Source: Blasia pusilla (Eukaryota > Marchantiophyta > Marchantiopsida > Blasiales). From it: a DNA stretch of 64,000 nt. The stretch lies in contig CM114275.1 of NCBI GenBank assembly GCA_050084515.1, forward strand, positions 10,540,001 through 10,604,000, given 5' to 3'. The notes beneath the pieces are model-generated. The model saw only the letters and a program-made list of their open reading frames with translations, did not search any database and was not told the DNA's origin. Below, in pieces: positions 34,066 to 45,650 of this stretch; position 1 is the stretch's first letter, and each line of letters opens with the position of its first letter. The position numbers and the translations under genes are program-made.

Positions 34066-35290
34066 TTGGAGGGGAAGGCGGATGTAGAGGATAGTCCTAA
34101 GGAGTGGCATGCGATGATGAGCGTGGCTACATCTGTTGGCGAAACTTCTTCAATTTTGTGGGGGATGAGCATCAATTTGCAAAGGAGAGCAGACGAGCTC
34201 GTGAGGCAGACATGGAGTCAAACCTATGCTCTAGAGCGAGATGGGACAGAGTTATCACGTGCTCTAGGAGTGGAGACGTTGACACCCTTAGACACCACAC
34301 TGATTGTGTGGAATTATCCCGAAGAGGGTGTACATATACTAGATCTCTTTGGAGGGATTAGTACAGCGTTGGCTGCAGTGTTTGCAGGCCGGAGTACGAG
34401 TACAAAAATACTTGTATGTTGAGGGGGATGAGACTCCACGTAGAGTTTCATTGCATCATGGGTCGATACTAGCCCATCAATATCCTCTGTTATTTCCAGT
34501 GTGTCTAGTCAAGGGATATCACCATGTATTTCCGACCGACATTTCGTTGTTGGGGGCGCTAGATCTGGATAGGGTTGGTCCGATACACTTGGTGGTGGCA
34601 GGGTGGCCATGTCAGGGTCATTCTTTGGCGGGTTGGGGACTTGGTTTGCAGGACCCGAGGTCGGCCATGTTTTGGGAGATGTTGCGAGTTCTTCGATACT
34701 TGGAGACTACCCAGCGATGCTCTCTAGCTTACATTTTGGATAACGCCCCATTGTTAGGTGACACTCGAGCTCAAGTGATGGCGAGTGTACATCAAGTGCA
34801 GTCGTGGATAGGACCGACGGTGATGTTGGATGCGGCGAGTGTTGGATTGCGTGCACACCATCCATGATTGTGGTGGACGAACCTTTTACCATCCGAGTTA
34901 CTGAGATGGGCTTATGATGGAGTCCAAAGACCATCACTTCTTACGGTGGATGCGATCTTGGATCCAGGGCGGGGATCTTAGGTTTTCACTCGTGATGACG
35001 TACCACTGTTGGCAGTGGCCAATCGCGTGGGCCAGCAGAGGGCAGCATTGCCTACGTTGGTGAGTTTTTGGTCATCTTATGCCTTTTTCCAGGGAGGACC
35101 ATGCATGATATGGGATGAGCAGGCATGTACACTGGTCGAGCCCAACGCCGATGAGCGAGAGCGAGCTATGGGGTTCTCTACAGGTACAACGAAGTTGTCT
35201 ATGATGGCAGAGGCTTCCCGCAGACAGGTATTGGGTCAGGCTATGGACTTGAATTGTCTTACTTGGGTGTTCAGTCTTGGTTTTGGCTGA
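34066..35290 (+). pseudogene. Cytosine-5 DNA methyltransferase domain of MTR-B
   Basis: Motif I, ILDLFGGIST, lies at 34333-34365 at the end of the 118-codon frame 34066-34422. After a one-base frame change the frame 34349-35290 gives YVEGDE (motif II), GWPCQG (motif IV, catalytic Cys, 34601-34618), GLQDPRSAMFWEMLRVL, DNAP (motif VI, usual ENV), RAHHP (motif VIII), ERERAMGF (motif IX, 35153-35176) and LGQAMD (motif X). Only two in-frame stops occur: TGA at 34865-34867, where MTR-A has an Arg codon, and TAG near 34979. Both are explainable as C-to-T changes. The domain of about 318 codons is full length. Motif IX-X layout is Dnmt3-like, though PCQ replaces the PCN of Dnmt3. The first 90 codons are linker shared with MTR-A. 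Confidence 0.92.
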
Positions 35291-35599
35291 GTAGAGAAGG
35301 ATGTGAGAGGCGTCTGTGACATTATGTCCACTTTGCAGCGCACCGTTTATCGGGACGGGTGAGACATTGGCTGGGGGCGCGATGGTGATGGAGAGGCATC
35401 CATGGACTTCATGGGACATGTCACAAGAGCACACAGAGATGGGAGTTCATTTTGCTGATGCAAGACATAGTGGAGTGTCTAGAGAGTTGGTGTCTCATTT
35501 GGGAGCGCATGTTGCTACTCCAGAGGTTGCTAGTTAGCAACCACCACCCTCCTCTTCTCTAGAGGTCACGAGAGAGACTTGGGTGCTGGTGATTGGTCC

Positions 35600-36440
35600 T
35601 AGGTTGACAGGAGCGGAGAGGAGATGAGTGTTGCAATTCTTGTTGAGATTCAAGGACTATTTTGCATATAGTCTGCATGACTTGGGTACGCTGAAGGTTC
35701 CAGGTATTCGGATCGAGTTGGATAGTGATAATCCTATCTTCCGAAGATCCTATAGATATTCCGACATGGAGCGAGTCTTGATTCAGAGTAGGATTCAAGA
35801 CTTGGATGACGCTGGACTAGTGGAGCGATCGCTTGGAGAGTATGCATTTGCCACAATTATGCGGCGTAGAAGAACATGCATGGCCATTGGACCGATATGC
35901 GGATGTGTGGGAATTACCGTCCTATCAATCGGCATACAAAGGCCGATCGTTATGCTATGCCTAGTCCCGAGGAGATCTTTGATGCAGTGAGGCATGCAAG
36001 TATCTTCAGTTTTTTGGATCTCCATGCTGGCTATCATCATTTGCCCATCCAAGTGGAGGACACGGAGAAGACATCATTTTGGGGGATAGATCCTTTCGGG
36101 AAGGATTGTTTGTACCAGTGGCGGTTCTTACCATTTGGGTTGAAGAACGCCCTTGCAGGTTTTTAGCGAGTTATATATAGGATTTTGGCTGCTTTGGATT
36201 ATGCGAGATGTTATATCGATGACATTATCGCCTTCAGTGCCACGGTTGAGGAGCATGAGAGACATCTGGAGGAGGTGTTTCGACGATTGCATTTACATGG
36301 GCTGAAGTTACATCCAAGAAAGTGCATGTTCTTCCAAGACCAGATCGAGTACCTTGGACACAACATTTATCCAAGGGGTTTTGGAGTTCAGCAGAAAAAG
36401 ATGGAAGCCATAGCGCGCATTCCCGCCCTACAGATGTGAG
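35600..36440 (+). pseudogene. Reverse transcriptase of MTR-B
   Basis: LLRFKDYFAYSLHDLGTL (35640) opens the domain, followed by IRIELDSDNPIFRRSYRYS and LDDAGLVERS. The frame 35876-36166 holds CGNYRPINRHTKADRYAMP, FSFLDLHAGYHHLP (catalytic D at 36017-36019) and FLPFGLKNALAGF. The next frame has YIDDIIAF at 36212, then KCMFFQDQIEYLGH. Two interruptions (a frame change near 35880 and a stop at 36164) are visible. All key residues are present. Confidence 0.9.
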
Positions 36441-36559
36441 TCAAGTTTGAGCTTTCATGGGATTGGCGAACAACTACTGACGGTACGTGAAGGGCTTTAG
36501 TGCGATTGCGAAGGCATTGACCTTGCTGACTAGGTTGGACCAGGAGTGGTTTTGGGGGG

Positions 36560-37040
36560 ATGATCATGAGCGAGCATTTCAAGAGCTCAAGGACAGGTTG
36601 ACGTCCTCACCCATTTTGAGGAGACCTATGCGTGGTTGTTTGTTCCTGTTACATACGGGCTAGAGTATGTTGGGGTTAGGAGCGGTGCTCACTCAGAGAG
36701 ATGATAAGGGGAAGGAGTTTGTAGTGGCATATAAGAGCCACTTGAACAACACTGCGGAGGCAAAGTACAACTCCTATGAGGGGGAGTGCTTAGCTGCATT
36801 GTGGGCAGTGGCCCATTTCAGATGTTATTTGTTTGGGAACCCTTTCACGCTCATCATTGATCATCAGCCACTCAGATGGTTGATGGAGTCTAAAAAGCTT
36901 ACATGTAAGGTTGCCAAATGGTCACTCTTGTTGTAGGAGTACGATTTTCAGGTTTTCCATCGCCCATAACATCTGAACCCAGATGCGGACGGGCTGAGCG
37001 GTAACCCATGCACGAGCCAGAGCGATGCGACGTGAGCGCG
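36560..37040 (+). pseudogene. RNase H of MTR-B
   Basis: LGAVLTQRDDKGKEFVVAY, then NSYEGECLAALWAVAHFRCY and IIDHQPLRWLME are typical Ty3/gypsy RNase H blocks. HTG replaces the HTDAS start (stop near 36663). The end reads HLNPDADGLSGNP, the usual NxxADxLSR-type close. Stops and shifts occur. Confidence 0.85.
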
Positions 37041-37289
37041 GTGGCATGGTGAGAGTGATGAGGAAATGGTGCTGGATTGGCACGCATTTGCCTATTTATG
37101 TGTGTTGACTATGTCAAGACAACAGGAGGCATCCACTCCAGGAGAGAGGTTGGATGGTGAGTCCTCAGATCCAGATGCTAGTGACGAGTCGACGAAAACT
37201 GGAGACATCCACGATGATGAGATGGTCTTGGAGTACATGCACACTGGTGTCTTAGCGAGCACAACGGGTGCTAGAGAGGGGGATTGAGT
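37041..37289 (+). pseudogene. RNase H-integrase linker of MTR-B
   Basis: The 73-codon frame 37066-37287 is acidic (ESSDPDASDES) and has IHDDEMVLEY, matched in MTR-A by IHDDALVLEF near 10080. It joins RNase H to integrase. No domain is recognised. Confidence 0.5.
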
Positions 37290-37817
37290 CCTACAGCGAG
37301 CACACTTGGGAGATTGGGACCTACAGTTGTCGTGGTTGGCGATGGGTTACCGCTTCAGTCGGCAAGTATCCTTGGCATCATTTTCACCATATTTCTAGCT
37401 ATATGGGAGAGAGCCAGAGTTACCGGCGTCGATTGGACGAGATGTGATTGAGGTACTTGACCTCGAAGATCCATACGTATGGGTGCGAGCGTGTTCTCAG
37501 CAGGTTGAGCTCTTTCGGAGAGTCATACCTACGGCATTTGAGAACTTGGCTGTCGCTCCGCATCACAATACTCTGAAGTACGCGACTACGCGTGGAGGAG
37601 GCTGTCGACCAGGGATTCGGTGATTCCATCCTGGCGATTATGTCTACCTACAGCAGACAGCACCGACGACATTGGATGTGACGGCGGGACGCACTATTCT
37701 GCGAGTGCGAGAGATTTTACCTTCAAGAGTCCTTGTTTTAGAGGGTCGTGATGGTACTGTTTGGGAAGACCATGTGCGTAACTGTACGCCATGTCATCTT
37801 CCAAACGTAGATGGTAA
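37290..37817 (+). pseudogene. Integrase remnant of MTR-B, core deleted
   Basis: VLQRA (37291-37305) equals the MTR-A segment just before its zinc-binding region. The next residues HLGDWDLQLSWLAMGYRF equal the MTR-A segment after the catalytic core. About 635 bp of MTR-A counterpart (9340-9974) are therefore absent. The remainder has FSPYF, LYGREPELP, HPGDYVYLQ (GPY/F-like tail), and RVREILPSRVLVLEGRDG to CTPCHLPNVDG. Without HHCC and DDE residues the copy cannot integrate. Confidence 0.85.
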
Positions 37818-37842
37818 TTGATCCGAGCTTGGCTCGGATCAA
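37818..37842. repeat. 11-bp inverted repeat at the MTR-B breakpoint
   Basis: TTGATCCGAGC (37818-37828) and GCTCGGATCAA (37832-37842) are perfect inverted copies with a 3-base spacer. Homology to MTR-A ends just before it. Confidence 0.9.
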
Positions 37843-40800
37843 TCCAAACATGTCATCTTCACTAACATCAAGGGTAGCTTGCGCTCTCAAATGAAGTAGG
37901 ACGTCATGCGGATGGTACACCATACATGTTAGACTAATTAGCAGGAACACCCCATTCCGGTTATCCAATAATACCATGCGTAGGTTACCATAACTTGTTG
38001 TATCACGGGTGTAATCGACATACCCACCAACCTAACAACCATAGGCTACAATGAATCAAATGAGGGGTGTCTCAAGCACATCTTGTGAGGGCATGTCCAA
38101 GACCTTCGCACCAACTACTTATGTATGAGAAGCACTAACGTTTCCATGTTCACACGAGGCGGTGGCCGACTGGAACTCGTCGTTGGTCCAACTTTTAACA
38201 TCACAAAATTTATGATTTTGATGCAATAGGATAGATAGAAAAATGGAAAATTGAAATTGAAAATTGTGAGAAATTATAAAAAAAATGAAGTAAAACTAAA
38301 ATTACAACGGGGAGGAAACTCGTGAACAGCATCAACAAGACGGAAGGAGAAGGAATCGCGGTTCCACGACAGGTGATGCGAAGGTTTTGTGGTGCTGAAT
38401 AGGGAGGTGGCCACCGAGTCGCAATCTGCTGACTCAAACGCGTACAACAAGAAAACCGGAGGCTGTTTCGCCGGGAGTAATTCTCGACACTGTTGAGCAT
38501 CCTGGATGGCAGGGCCAGCGACAAACGCGGGCTCGTGCGAATCGTCGCGGAGAAAAGCGCCGTGGATCCGTCAGATTGACGTTGAAGTGTAGTGATCCGC
38601 TCTGTACCGTATGATTGGAATTCTGCGAACACGTTCTATCGCCTCGTCCTAGTTACCATCGCCACCACCAGGTATCACGCGGGGAAGTTCCACAGTTCCA
38701 CTATCACCCGTCTCGTCTTGACCATATCGGGTCCCACGATGACATCGGAATCGCATTGAATTGGAGGTCATGTGTCTGCTTCGCCCGGTGGTGGTGGTGT
38801 GAATGCCGTCCGCTTCTCATTACTCGCGCGGCAGTGACTGAGAGATGCGCTCCGTCCGCCATGGTCCACGACCCCACATCGGAATCAAAGCGACCAGGGT
38901 CAATTGTACCTGTACACCACTATTTCCAGATCATCGTATATGTAGTTGTAGAATGTCTGTGACTCTGTCTTTTCTTGTCTCATCCATCCCTTGACTGACA
39001 GGTCTCCCCTGTTACCCTTCGCTTTACCTTACCCTATCGAAACGGCACGTGCACTACTAGTACACAAACTGGCTGCAATCCTAGGTTGTATGCGTGTCTG
39101 TACGTGGCGGTTGTTCCTAACATGGATTCCTCGTGGAGATCGGGAATAAAGTCCCCCGAATTTACCATTTGGATTTTCTGGAGTACGCTAAACAAAGAAT
39201 CCCACCTGGAAATGAACAGTTCAACAGGTGTGTGGACACCGTGGAAAAACTAGGAAGGAAAAAAGTGGTAAATAGAAAATTCAAGCAAGGAGTTGGCGGT
39301 CGAGATAGTCCGTGTTTATCTCTAGTAGTAAGAATGAAAGTCGCTATGTGAAAACTCACACCCGGGCATGAGGTTTTCATCCACTACCAAAAGAAAATAA
39401 CTTCAATAAAAACGCTTCATGGAAAACACATAGGAGATACTAAAGAGGGGGCAGAACGAGCCAAAAATCCGCAGGCCGAAAAGAAAGAGAGAGGCCTTCC
39501 CCCTATCGACCAAACTCACCAACAGCAGAGACAAGCAAAAGCGGGAGATTTTAGATGTGAAAAAGATTCAGAGGTGTAATAGATTGAAGAAGTTGGAATA
39601 AGATATGTATTTTCAGTGTGACCACCGCCATGAGCTTTCAGCTTCAAGATCCAAGCATAAACCTCTAGACTTGTAGCCAATGACTTGTTGAGATCTTTCT
39701 TTGAATTTGAACTGTGCTAATTTGACTACTTAAGGTAAGTACTTATAGTGTAATTTTTTAATACCAGCGTATGGGGGGTTTTTCAAGTTTGAGAATGTCA
39801 TTAAAGGAAGGCTTGGCAATTCTTCGGGTTCCAAGCACTTTTGAGAAACAATCTAAAAGTGCGTGTACTAATTGTTGTATTAGATACTAGTAAGAAGGCC
39901 CGCCCTTGGAGTAGTGGGAGAGGGAAACTATTGTCTAGGTAACCTTTTTCCAAATTTTTGCTCGAATATGTGTGATTGTTACCAACAACTTGCTAGGACC
40001 TGAAAACATTACGATGAACATGATTGCTTTCCTGGGTTGCAAGAAAGCAATCGTGTCGTAGTCACCATGTTTAGTTTGTTCCACTAACCTTCGTCCATGA
40101 ATTGTTGCATTAGGAATAAGCACGACACACCACAAACAAAATTCATAGCCTCTTACAACAACTCCTAGAATCTTGGATAAAATCGAGGACAAATTTCAAA
40201 TCTGATCTCTTTCATGTTGAAACCGCTGGTATTTCTACGGTGGTTCACTACTACTCCCATCTCGACGACACTTCGGCAGAGTGTCTGCATCCTCCACAAA
40301 TCATGTTTTGTTTTATGTAACTAGTGATGATATGATCCCCATCAAAAACTCAAATCAATCTCAATCTCCCTCTTTCCAAATGACAGGAAACTCGTCACAC
40401 GCGAGATGCATCCCCATCTGTTGGATATAAGAATATGTTCAAATTTTGTCTTCTAGAGTTAATATTTAAGCCATGCATCCATTAAGACACTCATGATATT
40501 TGTGAGTTGTTCTCCACTCCGGATTGGAAAGGTTCTTCATATCCAACCATCCTTGGTGCCATTACAATATCTTGGGAGATTTTACAAACTGATTGTCTTG
40601 CAAGATAGTGACAACGATGCTTATCAGTTGTATGTCGACACACATTGCGATTTTAACTGACAGAGCCAAGGTAGGGATATCGAGCAAGCCTCTTTGAGAT
40701 TTATGTTATATTTGTAGATATGAGAGAGACGACTTTTGTGATCCCAGCCAAATTTTTCTCTTGTACGAAGGAAAAACGACATTGGAGTTAGTTATACATG

Positions 40801-41779
40801 CATATAAGTCCTCTAATTTGAGGCCACAAAGCACAAGCTGATTCAAAAGCTTGCATGTGTAGATGGTAATGATCGTGAGCTCTACTTATTTTGGAAAGCT
40901 GAAGTCTGTGCTAACACATCCGTGACTTACTCTTTCTAACAGGGAGTGACCAAAGGAGAGCTCTGCATTAAAATGATTTGTAGAGAGCTGAGTTTGTAAA
41001 TAAGTTCATTGCCTCTCTTGTGCTGGTTGGACTAGAGAAGTGTACATTGCCCTCATGATAGAGATCTCATGTATCCATTTTGGTGAGTTGTTGAATCAAC
41101 TTACAAAGCACAACAGACATAAAACAAAAGAACACAAGCCCGATTTAGCAACGACCTCCACAATCTAATCCATTTAAAGGGTTTAAGATCATTGAGACAT
41201 TGTTAAAATTTGGGATACGCTTAGTTCCTCTCATAGATCTCTTTAGGGTCCACTACGGTGTTTGTGGCTCGAGAAAACGGAAGGTATCGCTCCCATAGAC
41301 CATTGTTTTAGCTCTAGCGAAAAAAACTGTTTCTCTCACGGATCTCAAAGGATTTTCGCCCACAATATTTCTGGCTCCACCAAACAGAAACATGCTTTCA
41401 AAACTAGAGCAATAGATAATAACGTGATGTATTTCGGGTGAGCATTCGTGATCCCCTACACAGCCAAGGATCGAGTCAACTGCAGGTGCGTAAAAAATTG
41501 GGATTCAAAACTAATCTAACACAATTCCTTAGCCACACCAGCAATTGTGAATGGGATCTCTAAGCGTTCTTACTACTTGTGGAAAACAATGGCATCTGAA
41601 AGAAAAATGAATATGTGGCCATGAAAAACCCGGAACATAAAAAGACTTGCACCCACATTAGAAAGCCTGGAATATCCCGACATTATTCTTAGAGGGCAGC
41701 ACAACACAAAAAAGACAAGTTTAGAAACTGTCCGAACCTCGCACTCCATTAACAGTTGGTTCGTCCGATCACCGCCCGA
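37843..41779. other. Unassigned DNA, no gene recognised
   Basis: A GC-balanced part (38.2-39.1 kb) has open frames up to 140 codons on minus (38632-38210) with no motif; the rest is AT-rich. A hairpin with perfect 10-bp arms (GATTGCTTTC/GAAAGCAATC) lies at 40022-40052. No LTR termini or RNA genes were recognised. Confidence 0.4.
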
Positions 41780-44700
41780 TCGGGTTTACACTTCCACAGC
41801 GAAGCCGCCAGCCAGAGATGAAAATTTGGTGACAGCCGCAAGATCCGCGGGCGGCGGCGGTGCGGTCATGGAAGGTGTTCCAGTCATGTCAGTCCACCCC
41901 ATCGACTGTCGTCTCGCGGAAACCTAACTTCTTTCTTCACCCTCTCCCCTCTCCCGTACTGTGTGCAGCAAGGCCTACAAACTGTCGGCCAAGTTGGCCG
42001 AGTTCCAACTTGTCCCACGCTCAGCGGGAAAGGTCGCGTGCGAGTCGCTCGCAGTCTCCAGCGACTCCCTGCCATCTGCTCAATACAGCGACGCCAACAG
42101 CTTGAACACCTTCCCAGCCGAAATGCGACGGTATACCTCACTTCCCGGGACTGTCTCCCGGGAATTCTAATGGCCGAAATAAAAGTTTACAAAGTTATCC
42201 CACTGCCCCGGTTCGCTCAGGACAGATAGTATCCAGTGGTTCATGTTTCATGCATACACTCCACTGGTTGGACGTATCTATTCATCGGATAAAACGGGTA
42301 TATTTTTGTTTTATACATACCGTATCCAGAGGGTAGAGGGATAGAGGGACTCCGCTGTCCGGCTTTTGCGAAGGGCACTTGGCAGTTTTACGAGCCCCGA
42401 GAGCGTTGGGATTGTTTGCTACCGGTTTGTCCTGGAGGTTTTAGTAGAATGTATATCCGTGCATGGATTTTATGGACCCCGCGAATCTTCGCCTGGAATG
42501 GCTGATCACGGTGGTTTGGGACGGTGGCGATGAGGAGTGCTGCTTGACTGCTAAGTTTGCCTGTACGAGCTTTGGAGGGGTTCTGTAGCTTTTGAACTCC
42601 CGCTGCTGAATCTAGAGTGTAGAATCTAGATGTGGTGGTACGCTTCGGTACCTGCCCGAGTCTCGACTTGCGGTGTGTCCCTGGCGCTGGCGCCCCTTTC
42701 GTGGACGAATCTTTGTTTGTTTGTGCATGCCTGTGTGAACATGTCAGAGTGCTTCCGTCTACGCGTGGCGCTGCGAGTGATCAATAGTCCGGGAGCTAGT
42801 GCCATCCAGCGATCCCACAGCCGCCCATGCCGTGCAACTTGCAGTCTGCTAGCACGGTAGCAGTTCAATTCCAGATTGGGTTTGGCCTCCCTGTGCTACC
42901 ACAAGCGTCCGTTGTTTTGTTGGAAACCTGCGGTGGAATTTCGGCGTTATGTAGCTATCCTAAACGCCCTTCTCCGAAACGAATCGATCGTCCGTACTCC
43001 GACTTGCCCCCGTTCCGATCTAGCTTGCAATTTCGGGGGTTTAAGGAGAGCACAATTTGGAATCCCACTCTGCAGCAGAAAGAATCATGGACGCTCGTAA
43101 GGGCGCTCGGATGTAGTACGCCGCAATAATCGGGGAGATCCGGGGTTACGAGTGATCGTAGCCGGTTGAAAATCAGACACCGGCAGGAAAAGGGGTATCT
43201 GGAAATCGGTTTTACCGTACCGGTTCCGAAGGAAAAACTCCATCGATGGAGCAACCCTAGGGCCTAGACTGTAGCTGGAGTGAATCGTGCAGCGGCCGAA
43301 GCATTCACGATTCATTTTCCCATGCGAAGCTCCTCACCCGAACGGCGATATTCGTCCCCTACGGCAGATCCCAGCGATCCACAGTCCCCGACAACACGGT
43401 ACATCCATCCGTCCTCCTCCCCCCCACCATCCCCAGCAGGGTTGCTCCATCGATCTATCAGTGATACCCTATCCGTACTAGGTGACGAAGTTCCTTCCTT
43501 GACTGGGCACAGCTCGTGGGATTATTCTCCGACGCTGTTCTAGCCCGTTGCGGGCATTTCGGTGCCGGTACCTGTTTGCTCCAGCGATCTTTTTCCCGTT
43601 GAGTTCCGCTCTCACCACTCATTTAGTAGTAGTCATAGTTTTCGAGGGGTTCTATGTCGTCTTTCCTGTTTTTTCTCTTCTGACCAGGTTTTGGCCTTGG
43701 TTTTTTTTTCTCTCTATGCCCCCCTAGTTTGTATCTTATGGGTTTCAATTTTCTATTTAAGTTTTATATTCTACTCTCTTTCTCTCCCCCCAACCCAACT
43801 CTGGCTTTCTCTGCTCTGCACAAAGCGAGAGACGGTGGCGTTTTTCTTATACGTAGGAACTCAGGAAGAGGAGCTGTTGTCTTCCTTTGGCCATTGCAAA
43901 CCCCGTGGACCGACAGGGCTTCTCCAGGACGGCGGATTTGACAGGCATGGCAACATTTACACCGGCTCTTGGAGGCCTACGGCTCCCGGTATCAGGACTC
44001 AAGCGACGGACGACGATTTCCTCGCCATTGTTAAAAGGCGAGCTATTCCATCACTCGAAGTCGGGGCAAGAAAACCCGAGAGCATTCAAAGACCGAATCT
44101 GAAAGGTTGTTGCTCTCAGAGCTCTTGCATTACTCGAGGTCGGGAAAAAAACCCAAGAGAATTCAGAGAACGAATCTAAAAGGCTGTTACATTCGTACAA
44201 ATTCATTTTGTATACGATGAATGAAATACATAAAAAATGGGCTCATTATAGCTCCCCCATCACCTCCACTCGATGGTCCATTCGATAAGCCAAAACCTAC
44301 AGAAGTATTTTTACAGTGATAGGATTCTCTCATCAGTATGTTTCATCCGGTGGTTCCTTTAGTTCGATTATTGTTACGAAGCCACGAACTGAACCGTAAC
44401 TCACTACGGGATCATCCGAGAAAATAGTAAAACAAATCCGGAAAGAACCAAAATAAGAGCCACGTGGGATGCAACTTCCCGGTCCAGAACTGCAGAGGTC
44501 TCCTCGGGCTGCAGGTGGCACCTGAGAGCAATTTTTTTTTATGAATGCAGGTGCGAATATAGGTCTCGGGATTACATCGCAAAAGCTGCCCATCGTTATG
44601 TCGGAAGGATTTGTGAGCTGTCGTTTCACTACTTAGTCCCGGAGAGCGCTCTGCACCGTGTTTCTCTCTTTCGCCTTCGAATTCATTGACTTTATGAGAG

Positions 44701-45650
44701 CCTTTTTGTTGTACTTTCTACGGGATCCCTCATTCACCTCCCTTTTTTCCCAGCTCTGTTATCCTGCATCCCACGCTCAACTGCACATCCGCCAGATTGT
44801 ACCGGGTGAAGACCGGGCTCCGTCACGAAGACTTTGGGCACCATATTCCTTTCACGGCCACCATCGCTTATTTCGTAAGACCTCTCTCCCTCTATTTTGT
44901 CTCTAGCTCGTCCTGTGCGAAATGCGCATCGAGGATCGCGCCTCGAAAATATCAGACACCTCGAGCTCTCTTGCACTGGACTGCAACGCGATGCCGATGA
45001 TGGCGGAAACGTCCTCCACTCATGTGCAGACAGTACTTCTAGGAATCTCCAGAAAGGCCACCCAAAGAATTTAAGAATCGGATGACTATCTCCCTACTTT
45101 CCATTTACCAGACTCCCAGAGCGAATCCTTCCGGTTCCGGGCCTGCCATTCACTTTCCTCTGTAGGGCCCTCGTCTCGCGACGCTCGCCTAATTGTTGTT
45201 TTCCGTTTGAAGAAACAACCGCCCTGTTTCTTTGATTGAGCGGTTGGGGCTTTTCGCTCAGGGTCCCAGCTTTTGGGTCGGGCTCGATTATAACGTTTCC
45301 GTGTTCCCCTTTCCAAGTCTCGCATCATGAAATTTCCCACATTTTTTTGGTGTCGCGAGCTGAGCACATTTCCTCGTCATCATCCGGGAGCGTATAAAGA
45401 AGCCTCTCCGCTTACAGACGCAAACAAAAATCGCACTTGTGTATCGCATGCCAACACTCAAACGCCATTTCCGAAACCCTACGAACTCTCAAACAACGTT
45501 TCTCGAACGCTACCTCGTACACGTTCGCGTTTCTGAAACCTGTGGGCTCGACCGCTGACCCCCACACCTCCTAAATCGCACCAAACGCTTCTTATTCCAC
45601 CCAATCGCATCTACGAGCGCAGTCACCACATCGCTCGGTCCCTTTGTGAC
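41780..45650. other. GC-rich island, possible host gene or promoter region, unassigned
   Basis: Clearly different composition from the TE-rich flanks, with many CpG-containing stretches. Open frames reach 205 codons (43562-44179 plus) but are rich in Ser/Phe/Leu and without domain. A ~70-base segment is duplicated with offset 79 (around 44040-44105 and 44119-44184, sharing ACTCGA-GTCGGG and CGAATCT-AAAGG). Pyrimidine tracts followed by AG (for example near 43685) would suit introns, but no exon can be proven. Confidence 0.3.

Larger units (their letters stand above)
23002..37842 (+). mobile_element. MTR-B: second methyltransferase-carrying Ty3/gypsy element, interrupted by a chromovirus
   Basis: Plus-strand relative of MTR-A. 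Its Gag (from 32450), protease (33616), methyltransferase (34336-35290), RT (YIDD at 36212), RNase H and integrase C-terminal segments align in order with MTR-A. The 5' LTR and leader are inferred at 23002-26290, separated from gag by CV-1 (26291-32417). The integrase core is deleted near 37300, and the copy stops at 37842, before the PHD finger, polypurine tract and 3' LTR. Evidence for the coding half is strong; the upstream limit is less certain. Confidence 0.75.

Noticed and set aside
40022-40052. Hairpin as a terminator or microRNA precursor
   Set aside because: Arms are only 10 bp with an 11-base loop in AT-rich DNA, which is expected by chance in a window of this size.
43562-44179. 205-codon plus-strand frame as a membrane protein
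   Set aside because: The Phe/Ser/Leu-rich start comes from pyrimidine tracts; no family resemblance and no supporting neighbours.
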